Below, in pieces: positions 11,466 to 22,669 of a stretch of DNA of 64,000 nt. Location of the stretch: NCBI GenBank assembly GCA_004352715.1, contig SCFE01000008.1, positions 228,544 through 292,543 on the forward strand, read 5' to 3'. A program made the position numbers and the translations under genes. The DNA comes from Hofstenia miamia. Lineage: Eukaryota; Xenacoelomorpha; Acoela. Within the stretch, counting starts at the first letter, position 1, and every line of letters begins with the position of its first letter. Under the pieces are notes generated by a model. That model was not told where the DNA came from and searched no databases. It saw only the letters and a list, made by a program, of their open reading frames with translations.

Positions 11466-11864
11466 AAATGGACATTTGTTGATTACCTTGAAAATCAAAG
11501 CAAGTTAATTATTATATATTTATAAAATAAGTTAATTCAAGCTTAAGCACTGCTACATGAAATTCTGAAGTTACCATGAAAAGAAAACGTTTATCAGCCA
11601 CTTCCATTCGAACTGCCGTCAATGTCTTTAAGCTTACCCCAGGCTTGTCCACTGGAGCTGGAACCTAATTGGATTCCAATTGGACATTGGAATTGGACTG
11701 GAATTGGTTGGACAAACAAAATTTGCTATTAATTGGATTCCAATTGGATTTTCATTGGAATAATATTACAAAAATTACCAAATTCACATTTTTCTATAAT
11801 ACAATTTTCTTAATAATTCGTCATAATATTAAAATATTTGCTTTGGATATGGGTCTGATAATAC

Positions 11865-12770
11865 TAGGGCTCTGCAACTCGGGATATTTTTGCTTCAAGT
11901 CGAGTCTAGTTGAGTCGGGTCAGTCTCTTAAAATTCTAGTCTAGTCGGATTTCGANNNNNNNNNNNNNNNNNNNNNNNNNNNNNNNNNNNNNNNNNNNNN
12001 NNNNNNNNNNNNNNNNNNNNNNNNNNNNNNNNNNNNNNNNNNNNNNNNNNNNNNNNNNNNNNNNNNNNNNNNNNNNNNNNNNNNNNNNNNNNNNNNNNNN
12101 NNNNNNNNNNNNNNNNNNNNNNNNNNNNNNNNNNNNNNNNNNNNNNNNNNNNNNNNNNNNNNNNNCTTATAAATTTGATAGAGGGCGTTATGTAATCTTA
12201 ACAAATAGGCGTTTAATAGGCGATAAATAAGCTACGGTTTGCTAATGTGATAGCAATCCGCGATTTATTAACGCGCGTTAGAGATTCGCGTTTGTCGGCT
12301 GCTTTTCTCTAACGAAACGCTAACTTGGTTTTACTGGGCTGTTTTCCAAACTCGAAAAAAGTATTTTACCAGTTACTTTTGTAATTGATCATTATTGTAT
12401 TTTATATAGATATAGCATGAACCAATCAGTGTTGATGTTCTTAAACTAAAGAACGAAACTTTATTAAATATCACTTGAATAAAGTGTGAAGTTTGTTTAC
12501 CAACCCTGCTAATAAGTGTTAATCTAAAATTCAAAGGAATCCAATCAGCAGGGCAGGCTACCACCATAATATCAATATATTCTAACATATTAGTAACGCT
12601 AATTCAGTAGACAACATGCTCAACCCCATTGACTCTGAAATAAATTTTTGTAGAAAGGTTATTTAATTAAAAAATGATATTGTTTTTAATTAAGCAAACA
12701 TACACTACACTATTCGTTTTCAATCAACAAAACTCGACCCGACAAAATTTCGAGTACTTGCCGGGGCCTA
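11865..12770. mobile_element. hAT-type element, nested (906 bp including a gap)
   Basis: A perfect 8-bp duplication GATAATAC flanks it (11857-11864 and 12771-12778). The ends are TAGGGCTCTGCAA on the left and TAGGCCCCGGCAA on the complement of the right, 10 of 13 identical, fitting the YARNG consensus. Subterminal motifs rich in ACTCGACCCGAC or its complement occur near both ends. An N run covers 11956-12165. No coding sequence is seen, so it is probably non-autonomous. Confidence 0.7.
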
Positions 12771-12875
12771 GATAATACTCTGAATGCAATGCGCCATATC
12801 ATGATAACTAATTGCAATATTGTCATGTGAGCACAAAATAAGTGTTTTCTAAAATTTCATTTGATTAGGATGCAA

Positions 12876-13184
12876 TCACTGGACCAGTATTATTGTGCCC
12901 TTGTACTCTTATAGGACGGCATATGATCAATAAATTCTTAAATTGTTTGGTTGCATTGCTATTTATGTGCTTTAGTTGAGCCTGCATAGCAATTCCGGCA
13001 TGATATGATATACATACATGCGTGTAGTGTCATATTTCGCAGAATTTCGAATAGATAATTTTTTGGATAGTTGGTGTCATTTTATGACACTATATTATCA
13101 GTAGTTCTATGATATTTTGTATGTGAAAACTTAATAAACGATGCTAAGATTTTCTTTTCTTAAAGAGTTCTAATTTTCCAGTGT
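12876..13184. repeat. Duplicated 309-bp segment, copy 1
   Basis: It repeats at 13206-13514 almost exactly, separated by the N run 13185-13205. Only a few substitutions differ. It is probably an assembly artefact of two haplotypes. Confidence 0.7.
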
Positions 13185-13205
13185 NNNNNNNNNNNNNNNN
13201 NNNNN

Positions 13206-13514
13206 TCACTGGACCAGTATTATTGTGCCTTTGTACTCTAATAGGACGGCATATGATCAATAAATTCTTAAATTAATTGGTTGCATTGCTATTTATGTGC
13301 TTTAGTTGAGCCTGCACAGCAATTCCGGCATGATATGATATACATACATGCGTGTAGTGTCATATTTCGCAGAATTTCGAATAGATAATTTTTTGGATAG
13401 TTGGTGTCATTTTATGACACTATATTATCAGTAGTTCTATGATATTTTGTATGTGAAAACTTAATAAACGATGCTAAGATTTTCTTTTCTTAAAGAGTTC
13501 TAATTTTCCAGTGT
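13206..13514. repeat. Duplicated 309-bp segment, copy 2
   Basis: Partner of 12876-13184. Confidence 0.7.
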
Positions 13515-13555
13515 AAAACAAAAACAGTAATTTACTCAGAGGAAAGTGAATTTAG

Positions 13556-13767
13556 TTACAAATTATTGATCACAATCACAATAAATAGGTTCTTAGGGAA
13601 ATTTTCTTCTGCGATGCTTATGGGCCTTTGTGGTAGAATCTCACAATATTTGTTGGAAAATCTCTCTAAGCTAACATCGGGGAATATTCTTGTGGCAGCA
13701 CAATGAATTGATTCCATTCCCATAGATCTTCTACTAACATAGCATTGAAAACTCCCAATAGAACACC
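13556..13767 (-). CDS. Possible exon, minus strand, unknown product
   Basis: After an acceptor-like TTCTAG the minus strand is open for 70 codons to a TAA, beginning GCSIGSFQCYV and including IHCAATRIFPDVSLERF. A donor-like GTGAGA lies inside. The start phase (two bases before the first full codon) fits the phase-1 donor of the zinc-finger exon at 14859-14994, so it could be the next exon of that gene. It lies inside the hAT-type element 11640-14775, which makes it odd. It may equally belong to the transposon or be chance. Confidence 0.25.
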
Positions 13768-14858
13768 CTAGAATATAAAACATGAATTACTGTTTTTACC
13801 TACACTATACTACTATATTTTCTAATAACTAAAAGTTCGTTCGGATGGGCAAAGTGCCACTTTGTGGGTTAATGCAGTAATCGTAAATCCAGCTGAGCTA
13901 GTTCAGGAACTGTTTCTAGAGATTGTGTGGTTAGATAAGATCTTGCTATTTATTTAATTTTTTTGTAAGGGGAAATTCTTCCAATCTGATAGGATATCAA
14001 CGTTTTCATCATAACGAAATCCCGGTGCATCTTGCATATATCTCTCTTATGTTTTGATTGGGAGCAAGATGGTACATCGCTTGCAATTAAACAGTCTTTA
14101 TCTTCGGTGTTTGAATAAAAATAGCTACAAGGAATTGGATTCTTCTTCGGTGTGTTGCGTATGTTGAAATTTTAGTGATGAGGCTCCTTCTAATATGCTC
14201 TGGTTCTAAGAAATGCATTTATGCACTTTGAGGAGTTTTAAAATTTGTTAACCCTAGACAATAAAGTATTGAATGAAAAAATCCTTTGTTCCCAGCATTT
14301 CAAAAATTCTGTCACACTCACAGTTCAAACATTTTTCTCGAACAGACGGGAGGTGAACATACTTTAGAGCAGAAAAACTTCACTTAAAAATAAACAAATA
14401 TAGAGATTAACAGAGAGATTTCTGGTATTGAGAGTAGTATTGATCGAATATAGGATCTCGTATTTTAGCTTCATTGTTGCCAAAAACTTCTTCAAATACA
14501 GCCAATGCATTTGTTCTGTAATAATAATTCCAATTTTTCTGTGTTTGAAAATATGTATTTTTATGGTTTTACTAGGCCTTAATAATCACATAAAGAAAAT
14601 TTGTGCATTATACTTAAATAAATATTATGTGAAATCAAACACATCCAATGTCCATTTGGATTAAAAAACTCAAAATTAGATTGGAATTTGATTGGATTCC
14701 AATTGGACAATTCTAGAATTTTTGTATTGGATTGGATTAGATTGGACAGAAAAATCTGTCCAATGGACAATCCTGGCTGACCCCCTTTAAAGATTTTCTA
14801 TTTAGTTAACTCGCAATTTAGTTATTGCAGTTAAATGAAAAATTATTAAAAAGTTCAC

Positions 14859-14994
14859 CTCTGCATTTAGTGCACATGCGATTGCCACAGTGAACGCAGT
14901 GTTTTGTAACTTTCACTTTTTGTCCACAAACAGGGCATGATATTGGATCGTCGTCTGATTGTTTTTGATCATTATTTTCACTTGTTTTGGACAT
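14859..14994 (-). CDS. First exon with FYVE/RIM-like zinc finger
   Basis: ATG at 14994 opens 45 codons ending at donor GTGAAC in phase 1. An acidic, polar N-terminus is followed by CPVC, eight residues, then HCVHCGNRMCTKC. The CxxC...HCxxCGxxxCxxC pattern is that of cross-braced zinc fingers such as FYVE and RIM domains. The loop after the first CxxC is shorter than in typical FYVE domains, and the fourth Cys pair would lie in the next exon. The exon sits immediately outside the right end of the hAT element at 14775. Its partner protein and pathway are unknown. Confidence 0.55.
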
Positions 14995-16740
14995 CGCTTG
15001 ATTGTGAGCTGAGCCTGGAATTCAACCAACATTTAAAGCAATTCATTACAACTGCAATTAGAAGCATTTCGATGTCACACAAAGAAATCACATTGAAAAT
15101 GCATTCAACTACATGTAATTAAACTGCTAATCAATGCTATGCATAAATTTTGGCATTTCTTTAAGGCACAAGTAGTCGAAACTGATACTTTATATAGCAA
15201 ATTCAACTGTGTTCATTCTATTGAATTACATGATGCTGTGATTACCAATAAATTCACTATATTTACAATGCTGAAAATAAAAACTATTTAATTCATTTAG
15301 TAAGAAATCACATAATGTATGTTCAAGTATATACAAATTTATCATGCAAATAATTTGTTGATTGATGTTTACAATAATAATAATATATTTATTTTTCGAA
15401 ATATATATAGCCCAATATTTTTATCTCGCTCTCTTTAAGCATTACTAATAAAGCTATAGGGTTTTGCATTATGTAATCCCAATATCAAATATTTATATGA
15501 AAAACGATCATATATATGTATATTCAGTGGCGGATTTAAGAGAGGACTATGGGACTGCAGTGTTCAAATGCTTTCACAGCATACATAAATGTTAAATTAG
15601 ACTCATTGTTGTTCAATGATGTGTTCACAGCGGGATGGCTGGGGGCTTATCTTCCTACTTTTTGAAAAAATATCACAGGTCCCTACTAAAAAAGTACAAG
15701 GCGTAGTTACCATTTAGGAGAAATTTAAAAATCCTCACTTTTAAAAATGACCAAATCCAAAAAAATACCTATGGACTATTTTAGTACCCCAGATGTTTCT
15801 AGCTGGGCAGGTCACTGATTTTGATTTCCATCAGCACCTAATGAAATCAACACAATTTGTACACTGGTCAATTTATAACTACTAATTACATTAGTGACAT
15901 AACATTTCAGATCATTAGACGAAATTTAATTCAACGATTTACAAGCCCTCTAGTGGCAAAATATCGCATTGCAAATTAATATTTAAGAAAAATCATTTGG
16001 AATTAAATGAACTGAATTTATTGCGATTTGTCAACTAATTCTCCGCTCCAATGACGCATTATCTTTCACTGTTTGAAGTAATGCATAAATATCAACAGGA
16101 TTTTGCAATGCATCTAAATTCCTTATCTCTATTACGTACTGAAAAAATGTGAAGGTTTTACTCTCATTACATCTAACATTAAATTCATAGCGTTAATTGA
16201 ATAAAAAGCTAAATATAATTGCTCAAGAAGTTTACAATTCATGAAGATAGGCTATATTAAGCATTTTCGAGCGCCATCTGTCGGGATAAAGATTTTTGAG
16301 CAAAAAATATTTCGTCTAATGGTTCTGTACACCCAAGGCATTTGCTTGATATCCTGTAGAATCATTAAGATTCAATCCTACAGTGCACTTCAGCAGCAAC
16401 CAATCATCATCCAACCACCATGACATGGGCTGTTTTTTGTAATCATTGTTTTTATTCATTGACATTTCTTGAGAACTGTGTTAAGATGAACATGGAAAAG
16501 TATGTCAATATTCTAAATGAAAACTGGGATCTAGTCAAATGGGACTTCTGAAATCCCCCTTTACCTGCTAATTTTTTCTTCAACATTAACTAAATTAACT
16601 ATATCACATATTGCAAATTATGTTCAAAATGTATACACAATAATATTGATTTTCATAAATATTTAAATTTAACGTTTTTCTACCAAGTTTTTAAAAATTT
16701 CTGAAGTTTTAAACACTATTTTGCATAAGTTGTTCAATTA

Positions 16741-17544
16741 CCCAGATAACAAATTTTGGTCTAAACAACGTTGTTTTTTAGTTGTTTTTTTATGGTTGTT
16801 TTAACGTTGAAATGGTACCCTTTTGACTGGTCTAAACAACGTTGTTCCAACAACGTCACATTAGGTTACTTTTTGGTTGTTTTTTCTGAATAAAAAAGCA
16901 CTATTTTTAGGTCATAACAACGTTATTTTATGTTGCCCATGATTGTTCTAGCATTACTTCTATATGCAATACATCAAATTTATATTGATAATCAGTTCAA
17001 ACATTGCTGTTTAAACTAACACAAGCCCAACAAAGGGCAGAACAGTAATAAAATAAATATATTAAATACAACATTTGCTGAAATTTTGAATGAATGCCTT
17101 GATTTTAAATGATAACAATAAGCATAAAAATCTGCCAAATTTAACAAAAATTTAAACTTTTAAAGTTAAGTATAANTTTTTAAATCGTAAAGAATCTCTT
17201 CTGCTCAAATGTAACTTTTTTATCTGACAGATAATTTGAAGGTGTCAAAAAATTCATGAATAAATTATTTTGAAAATTCACTTACCAAGTATATTATAAT
17301 TTTTCACAAATTTAATATTTCAAAAAAGCTTTTTGCAATTCCGTTCTTTATATAAAAGTGATCTAGTAATCAAAATGATGAGGTGAGTTCTATTTGCAAG
17401 CATCTGCTTGAATCTTAAATTATCACATTTTTAGTTGCTCAAATTAGTATTAATGGTTGTTATTATGATGTTAATGGTTGCTGCAACAACCAAAAGTATG
17501 AAACAACAATAAACAACGTAAAACAACCAAAATTGTTATCTGGG
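16741..17544. mobile_element. MITE with TA target duplication (804 bp)
   Basis: Terminal inverted repeats start CCCAGATAACAAATTTTGG on the left and CCCAGATAACAATTTTGG on the complement of the right, differing by one base indel. TA flanks both sides (16739-16740, 17545-17546). Interior copies of AACAACGTTGTT and related motifs recur, mainly in the left 200 bp and the right 100 bp. There is no open frame. The TA target points to Tc1/mariner-type mobilisation. One N at 17176. Confidence 0.75.
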
Positions 17545-17779
17545 TACTCGTTTTAAATAAAATTTTAGTCTTATTAGAGATTCACAATTTCCCTCATTTT
17601 AATGTTTTGTTTTACAAGGTAGAATTTTCGGTCCTAAGCCTGCAATAATGGAACTTTATTGCTACTTTAATAATCAGCTAAGACCATTTAATTCTTAAAT
17701 TACTGATTTGCTAATAATCCTAAGATTCAAAATTCAGTGAAATTATTAGTCTATTCATTAATTATCTTTTTCTATTCAG

Positions 17780-18007
17780 ATTTCACAAAACAATTATGGT
17801 GACAGAGTCATGAGGAAATTGGCTCATTTTGCTGATTCCAATACCGGAACCACGAGACTAGTGGTGGCCGAGGATAACAAAACTAAATCGAACCTTAACA
17901 AGAGGAGAAAGGATCAGTACGAGTCCGAGATGGAGACCAACTTTTTAATTTCACCTGAAACTGGGACCATTGTGATATATTATTCGATTTTATGTTATAC
18001 TGGTTAA
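17780..18007 (+). CDS. Exon of an unrecognised gene, plus strand
   Basis: A good acceptor (TTTTTCTATTCAG) precedes a frame open from its first base for 75 codons to TAA. The product is polar and charged, with a basic patch NLNKRRKD and an acidic stretch after it. No start codon is needed immediately after the acceptor, so this is an internal or terminal exon. Codon use looks coding compared with the flanks. I do not recognise the family. The last ten or so residues are hydrophobic and may be intron read-through. Confidence 0.35.
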   Translation: MSQNNYGDRVMRKLAHFADSNTGTTRLVVAEDNKTKSNLNKRRKDQYESEMETNFLISPETGTIVIYYSILCYTG

Positions 18008-18329
18008 ACTAGCATATGGATGCAATATCTCCATTCAATATATTGTTTGATTAATAATGCATAATATTAGCACATTTAAATTTAGTATGGGACCAGAAAT
18101 TGGTGTACGTATCTATATATTAATATACTTTAGACAAATGAACGTATTTCTAAATGAACTCAGAGAAGTTCAAACTCAATAGTTGATAGTTCAATCTAGA
18201 GCATCATCAAGACCGATAAAATTGAGAAATGCATGAAGAATCAAAATTAAATCTTTTCTTCAATGACAAATATGCAAAATCGAGTTTAAGATCTTCAGAA
18301 CCCCCCATCAGAAATTTCTAGATCAGCCC

Positions 18330-18333
<4 letters not shown>

Positions 18334-18362
<29 letters not shown>
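18334..18362. repeat. (TA)n microsatellite
   Basis: Pure TA run directly abutting the inverted repeat of the Penelope-like remnant. Confidence 0.75.
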
Positions 18363-18365
<3 letters not shown>

Positions 18366-19579
18366 CAATCAAAGATAAAGAAATGAAATTTTAAATTGAA
18401 AANNNNNNNNNNNNNNNNNNNNNNNNNNNNNNNNNNNNNNNNNNNNNNNNNNNNNNNNNNNNNNNNNNNNNNNNNNNNNNNNNNNNNNNNNNNNNNNNNN
18501 NNNNNNNNNNNNNNNNNNNNNNNNNNNNNNNNNNNNNNNNNNNNNNNNNNNNNNNNNNNNNNNNNNNNNNNNNNNNNNNNNNNNNNNNNNNNNNNNNNNN
18601 NNNNNNNNNNNNNNNNNNNNNNNNNNNNNNNNNNNNNNNNNNNNNNNNNNNNNNNNNNNNNNNNNNNNNNNNNNNNNNNNNNNNNNNNNNNNNNNNNNNN
18701 NNNNNNNNNNNNNNNNNNNNNNNNNNNNNNNNNNNNNNNNNNNNNNNNNNNNNNNNNNNNNNNNNNNNNNNNNNNNNNNNNNNNNNNNNNNNNNNNNNNN
18801 NNNNNNNNNNNNNNNNNNNNNNNNNNNNNNNNNNNNNNNNNNNNNNNNNNNNNNNNNNNNNNNNNNNNNNNNNNNNNNNNNNNNNNNNNNNNNNNNNNNN
18901 NNNNNNNNNNNNNNNNNNNNNNNNNNNNNNNNNNNNNNNNNNNNNNNNNNNNNNNNNNNNNNNNNNNNNNNNNNNNNNNNNNNNNNNNNNNNNNNNNNNN
19001 NNNNNNNNNNNNNNNNNNNNNNNNNNNNNNNNNNNNNNNNNNNNNNNNNNNNNNNNNNNNNNNNNNNNNNNNNNNNNNNNNNNNNNNNNNNNNNNNNNNN
19101 NNNNNNNNNNNNNNNNNNNNNNNNNNNNNNNNNNNNNNNNNNNNNNNNNNNNNNNNNNNNNNNNNNNNNNNNNNNNNNNNNNNNNNNNNNNNNNNNNNNN
19201 NNNNNNNNNNNNNNNNNNNNNNNNNNNNNNNNNNNNNNNNNNNNNNNNNNNNNNNNNNNNNNNNNNNNNNNNGGATAGTTTGTTTTTAATAATATTTCAA
19301 AATTTTCTTTTTTAATTGGATGTTGATGTTAGTAAATTTCTGATTTAAGGTGACCTAAAATATGTTCTTGGATTCTTGTAGCAAAGTGTCTTCGTGTCTC
19401 TCCGATGTAAGATTGTTGACAATCTTCACATGTATATTTATAAACCAATGAAGAAGACAGTAACTTTGCTACAGGATCTTTGTTTATTAAAATATTTTGA
19501 GTTTGTAATGATGTTAAAATTGGTATTATTCTTGATTTTTTCAATTTAAAATTTCATTTCTTTATCTTTGATTGGAATA
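18362..19579 (-). mobile_element. Penelope-like element remnant around an 870-base gap
   Basis: About 40 bases at 18362-18402 recur in inverted orientation at 19538-19579, each bordered outside by TA repeats. Between them lie an N run (18403-19272) and a minus-strand GIY-YIG domain (19329-19544). Penelope-like elements carry a C-terminal GIY-YIG nuclease and are often 5'-truncated with inverted partial copies, which is the arrangement seen here. The reverse transcriptase is missing or in the gap. Confidence 0.6.
19329..19544 (-). pseudogene. GIY-YIG endonuclease domain, C-terminus of a Penelope-like ORF
   Basis: The 71-residue frame contains LVYKYTCEDCQQSYIGETRR followed by FATRIQEH. YKY stands for GIY, YIG is intact, and the downstream Arg and the EH motif match the family. 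The CxxC between the two boxes is typical of the Penelope-type nuclease rather than phage or UvrC types. The frame closes at TAA 19329. The upstream RT part is absent because the inverted repeat begins at once. The domain looks intact, but the element is truncated. Confidence 0.7.
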
Positions 19580-20107
19580 TATATATATATATATACATAA
19601 AGATTTGAAATTATTTATAGAATACATAATAATGCAATCTAATATAGTTTGTAAGTCATGTAATCATGATATCAAGTGCAATGCAAATGTCTTCATGTGT
19701 ATATTTTGCATATCAAATTACTATTTAAAGGAATGGCTTTTACAAAACTGCAGTGGACGCATTTGTACATTATTCTGCCAATCTTATTACAATATATAGT
19801 GACTATTCTTTGAAGGATAAGAAGGAAGAAATTGCTTCAGCCTTAAATTTTGGAATACCTAAAGTTTCAGAATTAGAAATTCGTACAAAATTTTTGTATC
19901 GTGAGGTTAAAGAACAGCAAAAATCTTTTTGCTCACAGAATTTCACTTGTGATACAAACAAATTATCATCAGTAAACTGGATGGAACTCTTTCGGAAGTA
20001 CTCGAACTTTGTTAGTCAATGGGATGCCGTTTTCTTCTTATATTTCGCATCAAATTGAAATTTGTTTCCCACTGAAAGAAAATCAAAGTTTTCTCTAATG
20101 ACAAACC

Positions 20108-20428
20108 ATGGTTAAGCGAAAAATTAAGAAAGTCATAAATAAAAGAGAACAAGTATTGCACTCTGGCAATTTAGGTAAATTTAAAAAATTACGAAATTAC
20201 ATTAAGAGAGTTTTGAAGGTTTCAAGAGAAAGATACTACGAGCATCATGTCAAGGAACTCAAACAAGTTGACCCTTCACAGTGGTGGTCATGTATTAAGA
20301 AAATGTGTGGTATATCTGTTCGATCAAGGCAACTGACTACTGGAGTATCGTTTAGTCAAATGTCGTTAAGTGACCTTGCTAATGAAATTAATTTGTCATT
20401 TCCAACAAATTTCTCCACCAATAAGTAA
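20108..20428 (+). pseudogene. LINE ORF2 linker region upstream of RT
   Basis: 106 open codons with the conserved pattern K..Y.....L......WW..IK...G that precedes RT in CR1/Jockey-like ORF2 proteins. It includes a Lys/Arg-rich helical region. Frame breaks lie on both sides. Confidence 0.55.
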
Positions 20429-20583
20429 TCACAATTGTGAAATATGTTATGAAATGATGATTTTTTCATATGTTAAAGAAATTACCTGTTCGAAAAGCTT
20501 CTGGTCCAGATCATTATTCTAATGTATTGCCCAATTGGATTTTGTAAAGTTTTAGTTATGAACTAGCAAAGCCAATTGATATT

Positions 20584-20871
20584 TTGATAGAATTTTCTTT
20601 GTGTAATTCTTCAGCAGAACCATTTGTTACTGCAGATGTTATTCCCCTTGAAAAGGTTAAACCTGTTATTACACCATTGATGGATATATGTCCAATATCT
20701 TTAACTTACTCAGTATCTAAATTAATTGAACAAATAATTATTGACAAAGAACTAAGGCCTAAAATGTTAGCATTTTTAGAAGGAACACATGGTCGTTCTG
20801 CAATTCATGCTTTAATTGAAATTGTACACCATTGGCTGTCTCTGCTTGAAACAAAGAACTCTTACCTATGA
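20584..20871 (+). pseudogene. LINE reverse transcriptase N-terminal blocks
   Basis: Contains VIPLEKVKP (usually VxPxPK), ISLTYSVSKLIEQIIIDKEL (the RPISLT...SKIxE block) and GRSAIHALIEIVHHWL (the ST..AL block). Catalytic Asp boxes follow out of frame. Dead copy. Confidence 0.6.
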
Positions 20872-21085
20872 ATATTCTTTTTCGACCATAAAAAAGTGTT
20901 TTACTTTGTTAGTTATCCGATAATTATATCTCTCCTGCATAAAATCAGAGTCACTCCATCAATTGTTCAGTGGATATCACCTTTTTTATATAATTGAAGA
21001 CAAAGAGTGCGTCTACCTGGCGGAACAGTTTCGGATTGAAAAAGGGCGCATGCAGGCATTGCACAAGGTACAAATATTGGTCCAT

Positions 21086-21088
<3 letters not shown>

Positions 21089-21140
<52 letters not shown>
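21089..21140. repeat. (TA)n microsatellite
   Basis: About 50 bases of TA terminating the LINE fragment. Confidence 0.8.
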
Positions 21141-21145
<5 letters not shown>

Positions 21146-21149
21146 CATT

Positions 21150-22640
21150 AATAAATAACTAATGGCCTACATTTGATTCAGAAGCATATCACTTGGATTT
21201 GGTTTGATAAATTAGAAACTGCCACATTGTTTTTAACCTTTTCAGTTATTTTAGTTAGATACATTCATTTGTATTTGAACAAATATACTATCTGTATTAC
21301 AATAAAATCAGTTAGATAAGGTTGTATTTTGATTGATATTAATTTCAAATAGCTAACATTTTTTGCAGTCGAATTATTAAAGCAGAGCTTTTAGGAAATA
21401 TTTAGTTTTAAAACTTTAACTGGTTAAGTGTTGCTTTTGTAAGCATAAAACTATGAAAGAAAATACATTAGGCATTCACTAGGGAAATCTTTATAAAAGA
21501 ACAAAGTAAATTTGGGTTTCCGTTTTTATTGAAGTTTAACATTTATCAGTATTGAATAAAATTAAATCGTCCAACTTCACTTTCAAATAAAGCTTTAAGG
21601 TTATATTGGAAATTTGAGCAGTGATTCATTTGGTATTTTACAGAATTCCTCTCTAAAGAAACAAACATTGGAAGAAAGTTTAAATTAAATAAACATAGTT
21701 TTTCCAAAGGTGAACATTGAACCTAAGGAAAATGCAAAGCTAAATGCAAGTCTGCTAGAGTTGGAACATGGTTCTAAAGCAAATACAAAATGTTTAAATA
21801 TGGCTTTTGAGTAATAGAGTATTACCCACAAAATCTGTGTTTGTCAGAATCCTTATAATTTTCAAAAATTATTAAGTTCATATCAGAATAATTATACATA
21901 ACATTTCAAACACTTACTTGAACAGTATAAGAGCTATATTTTGTAACCCTATTGTAGACAAAACACATGTTAAATTCTCTCATACCTATTGTATTACTTT
22001 GTCATAGAGGGTTACAAAGCATGTTGATCAGTCAAATTAGAATACCTCACTAAATTACAAGAATAAATTGTGGGTTAATTTGAACAACTGTTTATTTTAA
22101 TTGCATGTATAGTAAATTTCTACATATGCAAAATTGATCTGGATTTCATAATTGAGCAAGTCAGAAAATGTGGTTGGAATTTGATCAAGTTTTAGTTACT
22201 ATATGAGTAAGTAGGGAAAAATTATTTATATGACACAGTAAATTCCTCAATTATAAATTGGCTTTAAAATCCCATTTCACTATATTTTTTTAATCAATTG
22301 AAGTTAAACTGATCTTGATTTGAGCTGGTCCTTTGAAAGGGTTAGAAAGATTGAACAGTACTGTAGAAGTGTTCTTTGCAAGCAAAATCAAATTTTGAGT
22401 CTAGAGACAATTTTATGACATTTGGCGACAACTTGGAGATAAATTTTTTTGATATTTAAGTTGATAAAGAGATAAAGTAAACTCATTGGAGCTCCAGAGG
22501 GATAGTTTGAAAATTTAAAGGATATAATAAAAATACCAAAATTGTAATTTGTAAGAAGTTGACATTGTTCAACTGTTATAGATAGAATGAAATAAGAAAA
22601 TATTAATAGGTTTTTTAAAGAAAATAATCTAAGCACTTAC
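21150..22640. other. AT-rich interval, no gene recognised
   Basis: Possible 5' leader or LTR of the gypsy element that follows, but I found no matching direct repeat at its 3' side. Confidence 0.3.
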
Positions 22641-22669
22641 CTTTTTAGGATTTCAGTTAAGAAATCATA

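Larger units (their letters stand above)
11640..14775. mobile_element. hAT-type element, outer (3.1 kb, holds a nested element)
   Basis: The ends are CAGGCTTGTCCACTGGA on the left and CAGGATTGTCCATTGGA on the opposite strand at the right, 14 of 17 identical. The flanks GCTTACCC (11632-11639) and GCTGACCC (14776-14783) match at 7 of 8. Short AATTGGATTCCAATTGG-like inverted motifs lie just inside both ends. The interior includes another element at 11865-12770, a haplotype duplication and a possible exon at 13556-13767. No transposase is recognised. Confidence 0.6.
15525..18332. mobile_element. Possible degraded hAT-type element ends
   Basis: CAGTGGCGGATTTA at 15525 and, on the complement at 18332, CAGGGGCTGATCTA agree at 10 of 14 and fit hAT termini. 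The right flank is a TA microsatellite, so a target duplication cannot be judged. The enclosed DNA includes a separate MITE and an exon. Confidence 0.25.
19740..21090 (+). mobile_element. Decayed LINE fragment, plus strand
   Basis: The linker and RT of a non-LTR element can be followed in pieces. A block around 20090-20428 contains KREQVLHSGNLGKFKKLRN and DPSQWWSCIKKMCG. An RT block at 20584-20871 contains VIPLEKVKP, ISLTYSVSKLIEQ and HALIEIVHHW. A degraded FDHKK...PSIVQWISPFLYN stretch runs to AGIAQGTNIGP near 21075. Frameshifts separate the pieces. The insertion ends in a (TA)n run, so the 3' part is lost. Confidence 0.65.

Noticed and set aside
18396-19289. 297-codon plus-strand frame
   Set aside because: Almost entirely N.
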